Positions 16,084 to 26,181 of a stretch of DNA of 64,000 nucleotides are shown one piece after another. The notes under the pieces were generated by a model. It was not told where the DNA came from, did not search any database, and was given only the letters and a program-made list of their open reading frames with translations. The stretch comes from Fundidesulfovibrio putealis DSM 16056. GTDB taxonomy: Bacteria; Desulfobacterota; Desulfovibrionia; Desulfovibrionales; Desulfovibrionaceae. The stretch is from NCBI RefSeq assembly GCF_000429325.1, contig NZ_AUBQ01000004.1, forward strand, positions 434,001 through 498,000, in the 5' to 3' direction. The stretch's first letter is position 1. The number at the start of each line of letters is the position of its first letter. Position numbers and translations under genes: made by a program.

Positions 16084-17244
16084 CTAGTTCGTCATCTGCT
16101 TTTCGGCGGGGACGAACTGGCCGTTCTTGACCATCTTCACGTAGGCAGGCTTCACGCAGTCGCCCTTCTCGTTGAAGTAGGTCAGGCCGGTGATGCCCTT
16201 GTAGGCTTTTTCCTTGGTGTTGATGGAGGCCAGGTACTCGCGGATCTTGGCGCGGTCGGCGCCGACCTTGGAGACGGCCTCAAGGATCATACCGGCGGCG
16301 TCATACGCGTTGGCGCTCATCCAGTCAACATCACGCTTGAACTTGGCCTTGTAGGCGTCGATGAAGGCCTTGGCGTCGGGACCGGCGGTCTCGGCCAGGA
16401 ACGGGGTGGTAAGGTAGGTGTTGTCGGCAGCAGGTCCGCCCAGCTTGATGTAGTCGGCGTTGTCCATGCCGTCCGCGCCGAACTTGGGCACGTTCATGCC
16501 AAGCTTCTTGGCCTGGTCGGAAATGAGGGCGGCCTCGGAGTAGTAGCCGGAGATGAACAGCGCATCGGGAGCAGCGCCCTTCAGCTTGGTCAGCTGGGGG
16601 GTGAAGTCGGTGGCGCCCTTCATGTAGGCTTCCTCGCCGACCACGGTGAGGCCAATGGCCTTGGCCTGCTTCAGGAAGGCGTCCTTCAGGCCGATGCCAT
16701 AGTCGTTGTTCTCATAGAACACGGCCACTTTCTTCAGGCCCAGGACCTTGGACATGTAATCGGCCAGGAAGACGCCCTGGAAGTCGTCCAGGTACACGTT
16801 GCGGAAGCTCCAGTACAGGCCCTTGGAATCCTTGCCCTTGTCGGAGATGGTCACGTTGGTGGCGGTGGGGGACAGGGCGGCGACGCCGATACGCACATAG
16901 TTGGGCAGCGCGGCCAGGTGGGCGCCGGAACACAGGTGGCCCACGATGGCCACGAGGTCCTTGTCGCCGGCGATCTTGGTACCCACGGTGGCGGCTTCCT
17001 TGGGATCGCATTGTTCGTCGAAGTACACGGCTTCGACCTTCACGCCGTTCACGCCGCCCTTGGCGTTGATCTCGTCAACCTTCATGCTCACGCCGGCCTT
17101 GACGTTGTCGCCGTAACCGGCGGCGGAGCCGGTGAAGGGGGAAGGAACGGCGATCTTGATGACGTCAGCCGCCATGGCCAGACTGCCGACAGCCAGGAAT
17201 GCGGCCATGGCGAGAGCCATGACCAGACCACGTTTGAACTTCAT
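16084..17244 (-). CDS. livK: Branched-chain amino acid ABC transporter, substrate-binding protein
   Basis: 386 residues. A signal peptide (MKFKRGLVMALAMAAFLAV...SLAMAA) is followed by a type I periplasmic binding fold: VIKIAVPSPFTGSAAGYG, KGGVNGVKVEAVYFDEQCDPK, VGHLCSGAHLAA. It delivers Leu/Ile/Val-type ligands to LivHM; exact specificity cannot be read. I start it at the ATG at 17244, preceded by GGAGG; a longer in-frame opening to 17544 covers the upstream intergenic region and has no family similarity. First gene of the liv-gua-his run. Confidence 0.94.
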   Translation of the reverse strand: MKFKRGLVMALAMAAFLAVGSLAMAADVIKIAVPSPFTGSAAGYGDNVKAGVSMKVDEINAKGGVNGVKVEAVYFDEQCDPKEAATVGTKIAGDKDLVAIVGHLCSGAHLAALPNYVRIGVAALSPTATNVTISDKGKDSKGLYWSFRNVYLDDFQGVFLADYMSKVLGLKKVAVFYENNDYGIGLKDAFLKQAKAIGLTVVGEEAYMKGATDFTPQLTKLKGAAPDALFISGYYSEAALISDQAKKLGMNVPKFGADGMDNADYIKLGGPAADNTYLTTPFLAETAGPDAKAFIDAYKAKFKRDVDWMSANAYDAAGMILEAVSKVGADRAKIREYLASINTKEKAYKGITGLTYFNEKGDCVKPAYVKMVKNGQFVPAEKQMTN

Positions 17245-17399
17245 GCCTGTCTTACCTCCAGAATAGGGTTCATGGTTGCGCCACTTCGGGCGCACGGCCT
17301 CCACGGTCTGCCTGTGCCAGATTTTCACAAGAAAGGAAAAAGCCGACATAACTCCGTGCTTCTGTAACCCACGGGTGGAAAAATGCAATGCTTCCATAA

Positions 17400-17418
17400 T
17401 GTTCCGCTGTGCGGAACA
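17400..17418. promoter_or_regulatory. Palindrome upstream of livK (candidate operator)
   Basis: TGTTCCGC-TGT-GCGGAACA, 8-bp perfect arms with a 3-base spacer, about 155 bases upstream of the livK start. It is the only symmetric site in the 232-base gap between the ccm operon and livK. It could bind a dimeric regulator, but the factor is unknown. Confidence 0.4.
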
Positions 17419-17476
17419 ACAGGCCTGCAACCCGCGCCAGCCATGAATCATACCGCCTAATACGGTCGGAAAAGAC

Positions 17477-18061
17477 TTACGAACCCGGCGACAATTCCTT
17501 ACGGGCCTGTTCCTTGGTCTGCGGGTCAGCCTTGGGGTTGGCAACCACAGCCTCGAAATAGGCCCTGGCCTTGGCCGCGTCCTCCAGGCCGTGTTTGTAG
17601 ACGGCCCCGAGGTTGAACTGGGCGTGGAAGTTGCCCGGCTCGACCTCCAGCAGACGCTCGAACTTTTTGGCGGCCTCAGCGGGTCGTTCCAGACGGAAGA
17701 GCGTCACGCCGTAGAGGTTCAGCAGGTGCGGCTCGTTCGGGTCCTTTGCGGAGGCCTTTTCCAGAATGGCCAAGGCCTTGTCCCACATTTCCGCCGTAGC
17801 GAACGCCTCGGCCGCTTCTTCCATGGCTCCCAGGTCGTCGGGGTTGGCCTGGAGCCTGGACATGGCCTCCATCACCTGATTCATGGCGCTTCCGCCCGGC
17901 ATGCCCTCGCCCCCCGGAGCGCCGCCGCGCGACTCCACGGAGGACACCAGGGAGGGATTCTGCGCCCTGTAGGCGAAGGACCAGACAAACATGGCCGCGA
18001 TGGCCAGGAACATGACGGCGACAACGGCCTTGTTGGCCTGAGGGGGATGCATGCTAGTCAT
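17477..18061 (-). CDS. TPR protein at the end of the ccm operon (CcmI/CycH-like role)
   Basis: 194 residues. One N-terminal membrane anchor (residues about 10-28), a Gly-rich linker, then at least three tetratricopeptide repeats (NPDDLGAMEEAAEAFATAEMWDKAL, NEPHLLNLYGVTLFRLER, NFHAQFNLGAVYKHG). Position directly after ccmD suggests it holds apocytochromes or assembly partners outside the membrane, as CcmI does elsewhere; that is inference. The first ATG (18061) overlaps ccmD by 8 bases; a second ATG nine bases later is an alternative start. Confidence 0.85.
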   Translation of the reverse strand: MTSMHPPQANKAVVAVMFLAIAAMFVWSFAYRAQNPSLVSSVESRGGAPGGEGMPGGSAMNQVMEAMSRLQANPDDLGAMEEAAEAFATAEMWDKALAILEKASAKDPNEPHLLNLYGVTLFRLERPAEAAKKFERLLEVEPGNFHAQFNLGAVYKHGLEDAAKARAYFEAVVANPKADPQTKEQARKELSPGS

Positions 18062-18191
18062 CTTTCAGCGTTTCCAATTGTTTCAAGCGACGTTCCAGAC
18101 GCTTCTGGCGCGTGGCCATGAAGACCAGATATCCACAGAGTCCAAGCCAGACGATCGCGTTGGCTATAAGCAGAAAACCTTCCTTGCCCAT
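18054..18191 (-). CDS. ccmD: CcmD-like small membrane protein
   Basis: 45 residues: one transmembrane helix (LLIANAIVWLGLCGYLVFMA) followed by a highly charged tail RQKRLERRLKQLE, which is the CcmD pattern. CcmD stabilises the CcmABC-CcmE complex that releases holo-CcmE. It lies 8 bases after ccmC and overlaps the TPR gene. The long open frame continuing upstream to 18812 is a shadow of ccmC. Confidence 0.85.
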   Translation of the reverse strand: MGKEGFLLIANAIVWLGLCGYLVFMATRQKRLERRLKQLETLKDD

Positions 18192-18199
18192 GACTGTAC

Positions 18200-18862
18200 T
18201 TACCTCGTCTGGTGAAGAAACACGTGTCTGAGAGCCGCGCCCTGGCCGAGCTGGCGCGATCTGAGCGACAGAAGCGCCGCCCAGAAAAGTCCTACCGCCG
18301 CGATGCTCACAAGTATGGTCGTGAGCATCTCCGGCTCCAGTCCGCCCCCCTGGGAGCCGAACACCGTGGGGTGGATGGAGCGCCATTTGCGCGCTGAATA
18401 AAACACCAGGGGAACGTCCAGAAAGGCCACCACGCCGAGCGCCGCGCGCACAACAGGGCCGCGTTCGCCCCCTGCCCCGCTCTGGCGAAGGATGAGGTAG
18501 GCGCTGTAGACGAACCACATGATGAGCGTGGTGGTCAGGCGCGGGTCCCAGGTCCACCAGACGTTCCAGATGGGCTTGCCCCACAGGGAACCGGTGATGA
18601 GAGCCAAGCCGGAAAACAGCACCCCCAGCTCGCAGGAGGCTCCGGCCAGGCGGTCCCAGCGGTTGTCCTTCTTGACCAGCATGAGGACCGAGGCCACGAA
18701 CACCACGAAAAAGCTTCCCAGAGCCCACCAGGCCAGGGGCAGGTGGATGTAGAAAATCTTCTGCACCACTCCCATGGACTGCTCCACGGGGGCGTACACC
18801 CAGATGAACCATTGGGCCACGCAGAGGGCCACGGCCGCCAGGGCGGCCAGCACGGCTGTCAT
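18200..18862 (-). CDS. ccmC: Haem exporter/handling protein CcmC
   Basis: 220 residues, six predicted membrane helices. It carries the tryptophan-rich haem-handling motif WGKPIWNVWWTWDPRLT and the flanking His residues (FYIHLPLAWW, SIHPTVFG). CcmC loads haem onto CcmE on the outer face of the cytoplasmic membrane. One base separates it from ccmB. Confidence 0.94.
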   Translation of the reverse strand: MTAVLAALAAVALCVAQWFIWVYAPVEQSMGVVQKIFYIHLPLAWWALGSFFVVFVASVLMLVKKDNRWDRLAGASCELGVLFSGLALITGSLWGKPIWNVWWTWDPRLTTTLIMWFVYSAYLILRQSGAGGERGPVVRAALGVVAFLDVPLVFYSARKWRSIHPTVFGSQGGGLEPEMLTTILVSIAAVGLFWAALLSLRSRQLGQGAALRHVFLHQTR

Positions 18863-18863
18863 C

Positions 18864-19544
18864 CTATTCCTCGCCTGTGTAGATGAACGGAAAAAGAACC
18901 AGCGCGGCAGCGGAAAACACCGCCGCGAATGCCCCGGCCAGCCCGAGCCAGTCCAGGCTCGAATCCAGGCCCTCGCCGCCGAGGATGACCCCTTCCAGCA
19001 CCCGGATTCCTGCCAGCAGCACCGGAATGATGAGCGGGAAAAAGATCACGGTCAGGAGCGACTCGCGCGAAGTCTTGCCTGAAGCCAGCGCGCCCATGAG
19101 CGACCCGAGCGCAACGAGGCCTACGTCCACGACCACCACGCAGCCAAGGGCCAGGGGCATCGAACCAGACACACTCTGCCCCAAAAAGGCTGCGACCGCC
19201 ACGCCAAAAACAAGCTGGCAGGCCAGCACCAGGGTGAGCCCGGCCAGGGCCTTTCCCAGCCACACGGCCTGCGGCGCGATGGGGGCCATGGCCAGTCCCA
19301 TGCGCGCGCCGTTGCCCTCTTCCAGGGCGTACAGACCGCTGAAGACCAACACCTGGGAAAACAGCGTGGACAGCCAGAAGATGGCGGCGGCGGCCAGGGC
19401 AGGCACTTCCTCGCCGGGTTTGCGCGAGAGGCTGAACACGAAGATGATGAGCAGCCCCAGGAGGGCCGTCTGGGCCAGCCCCTGCGCGCCGCGCAGGCAC
19501 AGGCGCAGGTCCTTTCCGGCAATTTTCAGGGATGCGCTCAGCAC
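18864..19544 (-). CDS. ccmB: CcmB membrane subunit of the haem ABC complex
   Basis: 226 residues with six hydrophobic segments; LYALEEGNGARMGLAMAP and FFPLIIPVLLAGIRVLE are family-typical. It forms the CcmAB transporter that uses ATP to release haem-loaded CcmE. Seventy bases separate it from ccmA. Confidence 0.93.
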   Translation of the reverse strand: MLSASLKIAGKDLRLCLRGAQGLAQTALLGLLIIFVFSLSRKPGEEVPALAAAAIFWLSTLFSQVLVFSGLYALEEGNGARMGLAMAPIAPQAVWLGKALAGLTLVLACQLVFGVAVAAFLGQSVSGSMPLALGCVVVVDVGLVALGSLMGALASGKTSRESLLTVIFFPLIIPVLLAGIRVLEGVILGGEGLDSSLDWLGLAGAFAAVFSAAALVLFPFIYTGEE

Positions 19545-19614
19545 GGAGAACCTCCCGCTGCCTGAAGACAGGGGACGGCAGGTACCAGACGCCGGTTATC
19601 CTGTACGCCGCGCC

Positions 19615-20274
19615 TCAGCATGTGGTGGCTCCAGCCATCACAGAGAGGTCGAACCCGGAGACGGGACCGAAATAGGCTGCGCGTCCCCGGTCCAGGTGCA
19701 AGACGTCGTCGGCCTTGGGCAGGTCGCGCTCCAGGTGATGGCTTACCCAGACCACTGCCCGCTCGCCGTCGCGGGCACGGGCGATCTCCTGGTGCAGCAC
19801 GGCCTTGGAAGCCTCGTCCAGGCCGGTGTCCGGCTCGTCCAGGAACAGGAGCCTTGGCGCGATGCAGAACACCCGGGCCAGGTTCAGCCGCTGGGCCATG
19901 CCCCGCGAGAAATGCCCGGCGCGCTCCTCGGCGAACTTCCTAAGGCCCACGTGCTCGAGCGCTGCCAGAAGCGCCGCGTCGTCAAGCTTCAGGCCGTACA
20001 GCCCGGTCCAGAAACGCAGGTTCTCCATGGCCGTGGATTCGGCGTACAGGAAGGTCTGGTGGCCAAGATAGGCCATCTCACCACGCTCAAGGGAGGTCTC
20101 CACCGTCCCGGCGGACGGCCTGGACAGCCCGGCCATGACCCGCAGCAAGGTGGACTTGCCCGCGCCGTTGGCCCCGACCACCATGAGCGCCCTCCCCGGA
20201 CGCACGGTCAGGTCCAGGCCCTTGAAGACCAGCCTGTCCCCGTAGAACTTGGCCGCGCCCTTGAGCGTCAGCAC
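19615..20274 (-). CDS. ccmA: Cytochrome c biogenesis ABC ATPase CcmA
   Basis: 219 residues with Walker A GANGAGKST, a signature region HFSRGMAQRLNLARV (CcmA proteins have a divergent signature) and Walker B LLFLDEPDTGLD. I start it at a GTG at 20274 (VLTLKGAAKFYG) because GAGGAG sits just upstream and the ccmF stop is two bases before it; a longer in-frame version lies within ccmF. Confidence 0.92.
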   Translation of the reverse strand: MLTLKGAAKFYGDRLVFKGLDLTVRPGRALMVVGANGAGKSTLLRVMAGLSRPSAGTVETSLERGEMAYLGHQTFLYAESTAMENLRFWTGLYGLKLDDAALLAALEHVGLRKFAEERAGHFSRGMAQRLNLARVFCIAPRLLFLDEPDTGLDEASKAVLHQEIARARDGERAVVWVSHHLERDLPKADDVLHLDRGRAAYFGPVSGFDLSVMAGATTC

Positions 20275-20276
20275 CC

Positions 20277-22163
<1,887 letters not shown>

Positions 22164-22204
22164 AAAAGGACTCCCCCCTTTGGGCGTCTAGACGAGCGGC
22201 TTCT

Positions 22205-22630
22205 TCAGCCCCGGATGTCTTTGCGGTTTTCTTTCTGATATTTGGAAGGACATTTGGTCATAAGGGTGGTGGCTCCGAAAACCCCCTTGGAAGGGTTCAG
22301 GCCGCCCTCGACGATGACTTCGACCCCTGCCTTGAAGGTGTCGGGCACCGCGCCCTTGTACTCGACGTGCAGGGTTTTGCCTTGGTCGTCCTTGTCCAGC
22401 AGCGTGAAGCTGACGCCAAGCCCGCCAGGCGCAGGGGAGATGCCCTCTTCCGCCACGGTTCCGAAGAGCCGGGCCTTGCCCAGCTGCTCCGGCTTGGCGG
22501 CCAGGGCCTCGCTCACGTTGAGAAAATAGGCCGAGCCTTCGTCCAGGCCCGAATAGATCAGCCAGCCCAGCCCCCCGAGAAAGAGGACCAGCGCCGCCGC
22601 ATAAACGCCCGTCTTGCTGCTGCCCGCCAT
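22205..22630 (-). CDS. ccmE: Haem chaperone CcmE, Cys-type variant (CxxxY)
   Basis: 141 residues. An N-terminal membrane anchor is followed by the OB-fold (ARLFGTVAEEG, VSFTLLDK, LHVEYKGAVPDTFKAGVEVIVEG). Ordinary CcmE binds haem through a histidine in HxxxY; here the position is Cys127 in CPSKY (127-131). This Cys variant, found in Desulfovibrio and some archaea and associated with absence of CcmH, is known as System I*. A GGAGGT site precedes the ATG at 22630; the longer in-frame opening to 23083 is not family-like and runs into the CBS-protein gene. First gene of the ccm operon. Confidence 0.93.
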   Translation of the reverse strand: MAGSSKTGVYAAALVLFLGGLGWLIYSGLDEGSAYFLNVSEALAAKPEQLGKARLFGTVAEEGISPAPGGLGVSFTLLDKDDQGKTLHVEYKGAVPDTFKAGVEVIVEGGLNPSKGVFGATTLMTKCPSKYQKENRKDIRG

Positions 22631-22817
22631 ACAACCTCCCAGCCTTGCGGCCCGATGTCCCGGCTCCCACCACAGGAGCCGCGACCCTTGCCGCCAGTTC
22701 AAGACACGCCCGCCCACGTTGCGCCCCACGCTTCGCTCGTCGGGCCTCACTGGCATCTCTGGCCTCCTGCCGCCGCCCGCACAGTCAGAAGCGGAGCAGA
22801 AAGGAGGCATCCGGCCG

Positions 22818-23864
22818 TCAGGCTCCCGGATTATGCCCGCGAAGCAGTTTTTCGCGCTGCACGCGTGCCAGCTCACGCATATCGGCCACCTCGTCGGTCT
22901 CGTCAACGATTTCCTTGCCCAAAATCTCTTCCAGCACGTCTTCAAGGGTGATGACGCCTCCCACTCCGCCGTATTCGTCCAGCACCACGAACAGGTGCAT
23001 TCGCGATTCGATGAAGCGCAGAAGCGCCTTGTCCAGGGACATTGTGTCCAGCACGAACTGCACGGGACGCATGAGCTGGGCAAGCTTCACGCCGTGCTGG
23101 TCGTTGGCCAGGGCCTCGAACACCTGCCTGCGAAAGACTATGCCCACGATGTTCTCCGGGTCGTCCGCCTCGTAGACGGGAACCCGGCTGTGCGGCCAGA
23201 GCTGGTTCTCCTCCTTGGCCTCCAGAACGGTCATGTCCGCAGGCAGCGAGAAGACCACGGTGCGCGGCGTCATGATCTGATGGACGCTCTTGGTGTCCAG
23301 GGCCAGGATGTTGGAGATGGAGCGCTCCTCCATGGCGTTTATCTTGCCCGCGCGGCTGGACAGGCTGACCACGGCCCGGATGTCCTCCTCCGAGGCTTCC
23401 GGCCCCTTGGACTTGGGCTTGACCAGCTTGGTCAGGAAGCCGCTGGCCCAGATGAGGGGCGTCAGCAGCACCACCATGATCTTGAGCGGCCCAGCCAGGA
23501 CGGGGCCAAGGCTGCGGGCGTAGACCACGCCGATGGTCTTGGGCAGGATTTCTCCGAAGACCAGGATTATCACTGAAAAAGCTGCCGTGAAATAGCCCAC
23601 GGACTCTTCGCCCAGAACCTGCACCACCAGCGCGCCGGAGACGGCTGCGCCTGCCGTGGCCGCCAGGGTGTTCACAGTGAGGATGGCGGTGATGGGTTTT
23701 TCGATGTTCATGCGCATCTGGTACATGATCTCGCCGGAGCGTTTGCCTTCGGCGCGCATGCGTTCGATCCAGCTCCAGCGCAGGGAATACAGAACAGCCT
23801 CGCTCAGAGAACAGAACGAGGACATGACCAGGGCTATGGCCACTGCGAGAATGAGTTCAAACAT
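22818..23864 (-). CDS. CNNM-type (DUF21) membrane protein with CBS pair, HlyC/CorC-like
   Basis: About 348 residues. Three to four membrane helices form a CNNM/DUF21 domain (SFCSLSEAVLYSLRWSWIERMR; FGEILPKTIGVVYAR), followed by a CBS pair (VHQIMTPRTVVFSLPADMTV and LMRPVQFVLDTMSLDKALLRF, with VVLDEYGGVGGVITLEDVLEEILG). The usual C-terminal CorC/HlyC transporter-associated domain is missing. Relatives are implicated in Mg2+ or other ion extrusion. No good ribosome binding site decides between the ATG at 23864 and a GTG at 23873. The 231 bases upstream hold no convincing gene. Placement before ccmE is one I recall from Desulfovibrio genomes. Confidence 0.85.
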   Translation of the reverse strand: MFELILAVAIALVMSSFCSLSEAVLYSLRWSWIERMRAEGKRSGEIMYQMRMNIEKPITAILTVNTLAATAGAAVSGALVVQVLGEESVGYFTAAFSVIILVFGEILPKTIGVVYARSLGPVLAGPLKIMVVLLTPLIWASGFLTKLVKPKSKGPEASEEDIRAVVSLSSRAGKINAMEERSISNILALDTKSVHQIMTPRTVVFSLPADMTVLEAKEENQLWPHSRVPVYEADDPENIVGIVFRRQVFEALANDQHGVKLAQLMRPVQFVLDTMSLDKALLRFIESRMHLFVVLDEYGGVGGVITLEDVLEEILGKEIVDETDEVADMRELARVQREKLLRGHNPGA

Positions 23865-24095
23865 GTGAGACACGGGGGGACAGAGGATGCGATGGTGGAG
23901 GCTGAGACACGTTTTCTTCCGTCAGGTTGCGGTTGATTTCGGGTTGATCATCACCTGTCATTCTAAGATATTCCCCGACATTGTAAAGCCCGATCCCGCC
24001 GGAACGTGCTGAAAACACCGGTCCCGACTCAGTAAACACCTCTGCGCCTGAACGCCCGGCCCCCGTTTCGCAGGAGCGGGCAGGCGGAGGCTGGC

Positions 24096-24950
24096 TCATG
24101 AGCCCCCCGCCAGTTTGTCCGGGTTGCCCACGGGCAGTATGCTCTCCCAGGAGGGCTTGTCGGCCAGGGGGAGGTAGCCGGTCTTTACCAGCAGAGCCTG
24201 GCCTTCAGGGCCGACCATGTAGTCCAGGAACGCCTTGGCGAGACGCGAGGGAGTCTGCTCGGTGACGGCATACATGAGTGCATAGACCCTGTAGCGGCCT
24301 TCCTTGAAGGCCTGCATCTGCGGCAGCACGCCGTCAACGGCCACGGGTTTGAGGCTCGCGTCAAGATCACGCAGGCTGATGCAGCCGATGGTCTCCTTGT
24401 TGCGCGCCAGGGTGAAGCGCATGGCGGGCTGGCTGGAGACGCTGACGTTGCCCGGCCTGGTGTCGGGTTTGCCTTCGGTTTCCGAGGCTTCGATGTAGAT
24501 GGGCATGACGGGATAGTCGCCGCCGCCCAGGGCGTTCCAGAACCTGACCTTGGCGGAGAACACCTGCTTGAGCTGATCGGCGCTGAGAGGACCCACCGTG
24601 TTCACGGGATTCACCACCACTGCCACCGGGTCCACGCCGTAGGCCGCGGACGCAAGCGGCGCTCCGGCTGTGGAGATCAGGGCCGGGTCGCGGTCGAAGA
24701 GGCAGATGTCCGCCTGGCGCTGGCGGATGCGGCGCAAGCCAGTTCCCGAGCCGGTCAGGGCGAACTGCACGGAGATGCCCGGATTGTCGGCCATTATTTT
24801 GTCTGCGGCTTCGCGGAATGCCACCAGCCCCACATCCGAGCCCACGATGCGCAGCTCGCCCGAAAGCCCGGCAAACAGGTTCTTCTGGGCCATGGCGGGG
24901 GATGCGCCCAGGCAGCACAACACGGCGGCGATCAGGAAAAGCGGCCTCAT
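24096..24950 (-). CDS. PstS-like substrate-binding protein
   Basis: 284 residues with a cleavable signal peptide (LFLIAAVLCCLGASPAMAQ). Type II periplasmic binding fold of the PBP-like/PstS family: LRIVGSDVGLVAFREAADKI, FALTGSGTGLRRI, DPVAVVVNPVNTVGPLSADQLKQVFS, and a C-terminal AFLDYMVGPEGQALLVKTGYLPL. The SGTG phosphate-loop equivalent is present, but pst transporter genes are absent. Its start overlaps the stop of the AlgX/AlgJ-like gene by four bases (ATGA), so the two are translationally coupled and probably work together in the periplasm. Confidence 0.8.
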   Translation of the reverse strand: MRPLFLIAAVLCCLGASPAMAQKNLFAGLSGELRIVGSDVGLVAFREAADKIMADNPGISVQFALTGSGTGLRRIRQRQADICLFDRDPALISTAGAPLASAAYGVDPVAVVVNPVNTVGPLSADQLKQVFSAKVRFWNALGGGDYPVMPIYIEASETEGKPDTRPGNVSVSSQPAMRFTLARNKETIGCISLRDLDASLKPVAVDGVLPQMQAFKEGRYRVYALMYAVTEQTPSRLAKAFLDYMVGPEGQALLVKTGYLPLADKPSWESILPVGNPDKLAGGS

Positions 24951-26134
24951 TGTGCGCCCTCCCCGACCGTGGCCGCCTTGACGGCCACGGGAATGAAGAA
25001 GCGTTCGGCGATCTCCTCCACCACCACGTCGGGCTTTTCAGCCTCGATGAGTTCCTTGTCGAACAGGCTCTGCTTGCCCCCGAGCCCAGGCTTCACCCAC
25101 ACGTACACCGCCCTGCTGAAATGTTCCCCCAAGAAGCCCAGTATCTCCCAGAAGTAGGAATCGTGGAAGAACAGGGCCTTGGGCAGACTCTTGTCCTCCA
25201 TGGCCGAGGCCTGGGCGGCCTGGGTGTATCCGGGCTTGAATATGCCGGTGCTCACGCCCCTGGCGCTCAGGGGGGTCTTTGGCATCATGAAGAACTTCTG
25301 TTCGGTGATAAGCTCCTCGATGCCCACCATGTAGGAAAGGTCTCCGCCCAGGAAGGTGAAGCCCTGAGGGAAGAAATTGGATGCCGGCATGGGCTTGAGC
25401 CCCGGGAAATCCTTGGCCAGCCGCTCGATGACAGCCTGGTAGGAGGGGAAAGCCCCGTTTGCGTTCCAGTGGCTGTCCGTGGAGTAGAACACCTGCGCGC
25501 TTTTCTTGGCCTCCAACAGGACGCCGCGCAGGTCCAGGACGTTCAGGGAGGATTTAGCCTCCAGATAGGCCATCACTTGATCCATGCGCGAGCGCTCGCC
25601 AACCTGCTTGAAGGCGTCGGGCAGATACTCGGGATAGATGGTGTCCTTGTTGGGGGCCACCACCACCAGGTAGCGGATGCCGCGCTCGGCCAGCCAGGCG
25701 CGGCGCTCTTCGTAGACGGCGGCCAGATGGGCAAGCTGCTCCTCCGTGAGGGGCTTCACGGCGCGGTGCTCCTCCAGCACGTCGATGGAGCGGTCGCGCG
25801 CCAGATACAGCCAGCCGTCCTTGCCCACCACTACGGGCGAGTTGGCAGACATGGAGCCGAACAACGTGGCGGAGGAGTAGTTGTACCAGCGGATGAGCGT
25901 GCTTCGGAAAGGAAAGTTCTTGTCCAGCCAGCCGGACGCAAGGGATTTTCCCGCAGCCTTCAGGGACGGCAGGGTCCAGGCCACCTCGGGAAAGGGGGAG
26001 CTGGTGGCTTCGGCCAGCTTGCCATGAGGCGCAAGCGAAAGAAGCTGCGCCGTCACCGGAAAGCAAATGGCCAGACAGAACAGGGCCGAACACCAGGCAG
26101 CGACGATCCGCCGCCCCGAAAAGACATGATTCAC
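24947..26134 (-). CDS. AlgX/AlgJ-like SGNH-fold protein (possible polysaccharide O-acetyltransferase)
   Basis: 395 residues with an N-terminal membrane anchor or signal. The body matches the alginate O-acetylation AlgJ/AlgX family: DKNFPFRSTLIRWYN, GKDGWLYL, VVVAPNKDTIYPEYLP, the Asp-His motif in YSTDSHWNANGAF, and the nucleophile region LFFHDSYFWEILGFL. These proteins acetylate exopolysaccharides in the periplasm using acetyl groups passed by an MBOAT protein. No MBOAT gene is near. I use a GTG start at 26134 preceded by AGGGA. Substrate unknown; only the fold and motif are supported. Confidence 0.75.
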   Translation of the reverse strand: MNHVFSGRRIVAAWCSALFCLAICFPVTAQLLSLAPHGKLAEATSSPFPEVAWTLPSLKAAGKSLASGWLDKNFPFRSTLIRWYNYSSATLFGSMSANSPVVVGKDGWLYLARDRSIDVLEEHRAVKPLTEEQLAHLAAVYEERRAWLAERGIRYLVVVAPNKDTIYPEYLPDAFKQVGERSRMDQVMAYLEAKSSLNVLDLRGVLLEAKKSAQVFYSTDSHWNANGAFPSYQAVIERLAKDFPGLKPMPASNFFPQGFTFLGGDLSYMVGIEELITEQKFFMMPKTPLSARGVSTGIFKPGYTQAAQASAMEDKSLPKALFFHDSYFWEILGFLGEHFSRAVYVWVKPGLGGKQSLFDKELIEAEKPDVVVEEIAERFFIPVAVKAATVGEGAQ

Positions 26135-26181
26135 GCGCTATCCCTATAACGACACTGGTCGGATTTGATTTCAGGCCCGGT

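Noticed and set aside
23857-24099. 80-codon minus-strand open frame upstream of the CBS-domain protein
   Set aside because: Serine/proline-rich, no signal or domain, and it overlaps the start of the following gene; treated as intergenic.
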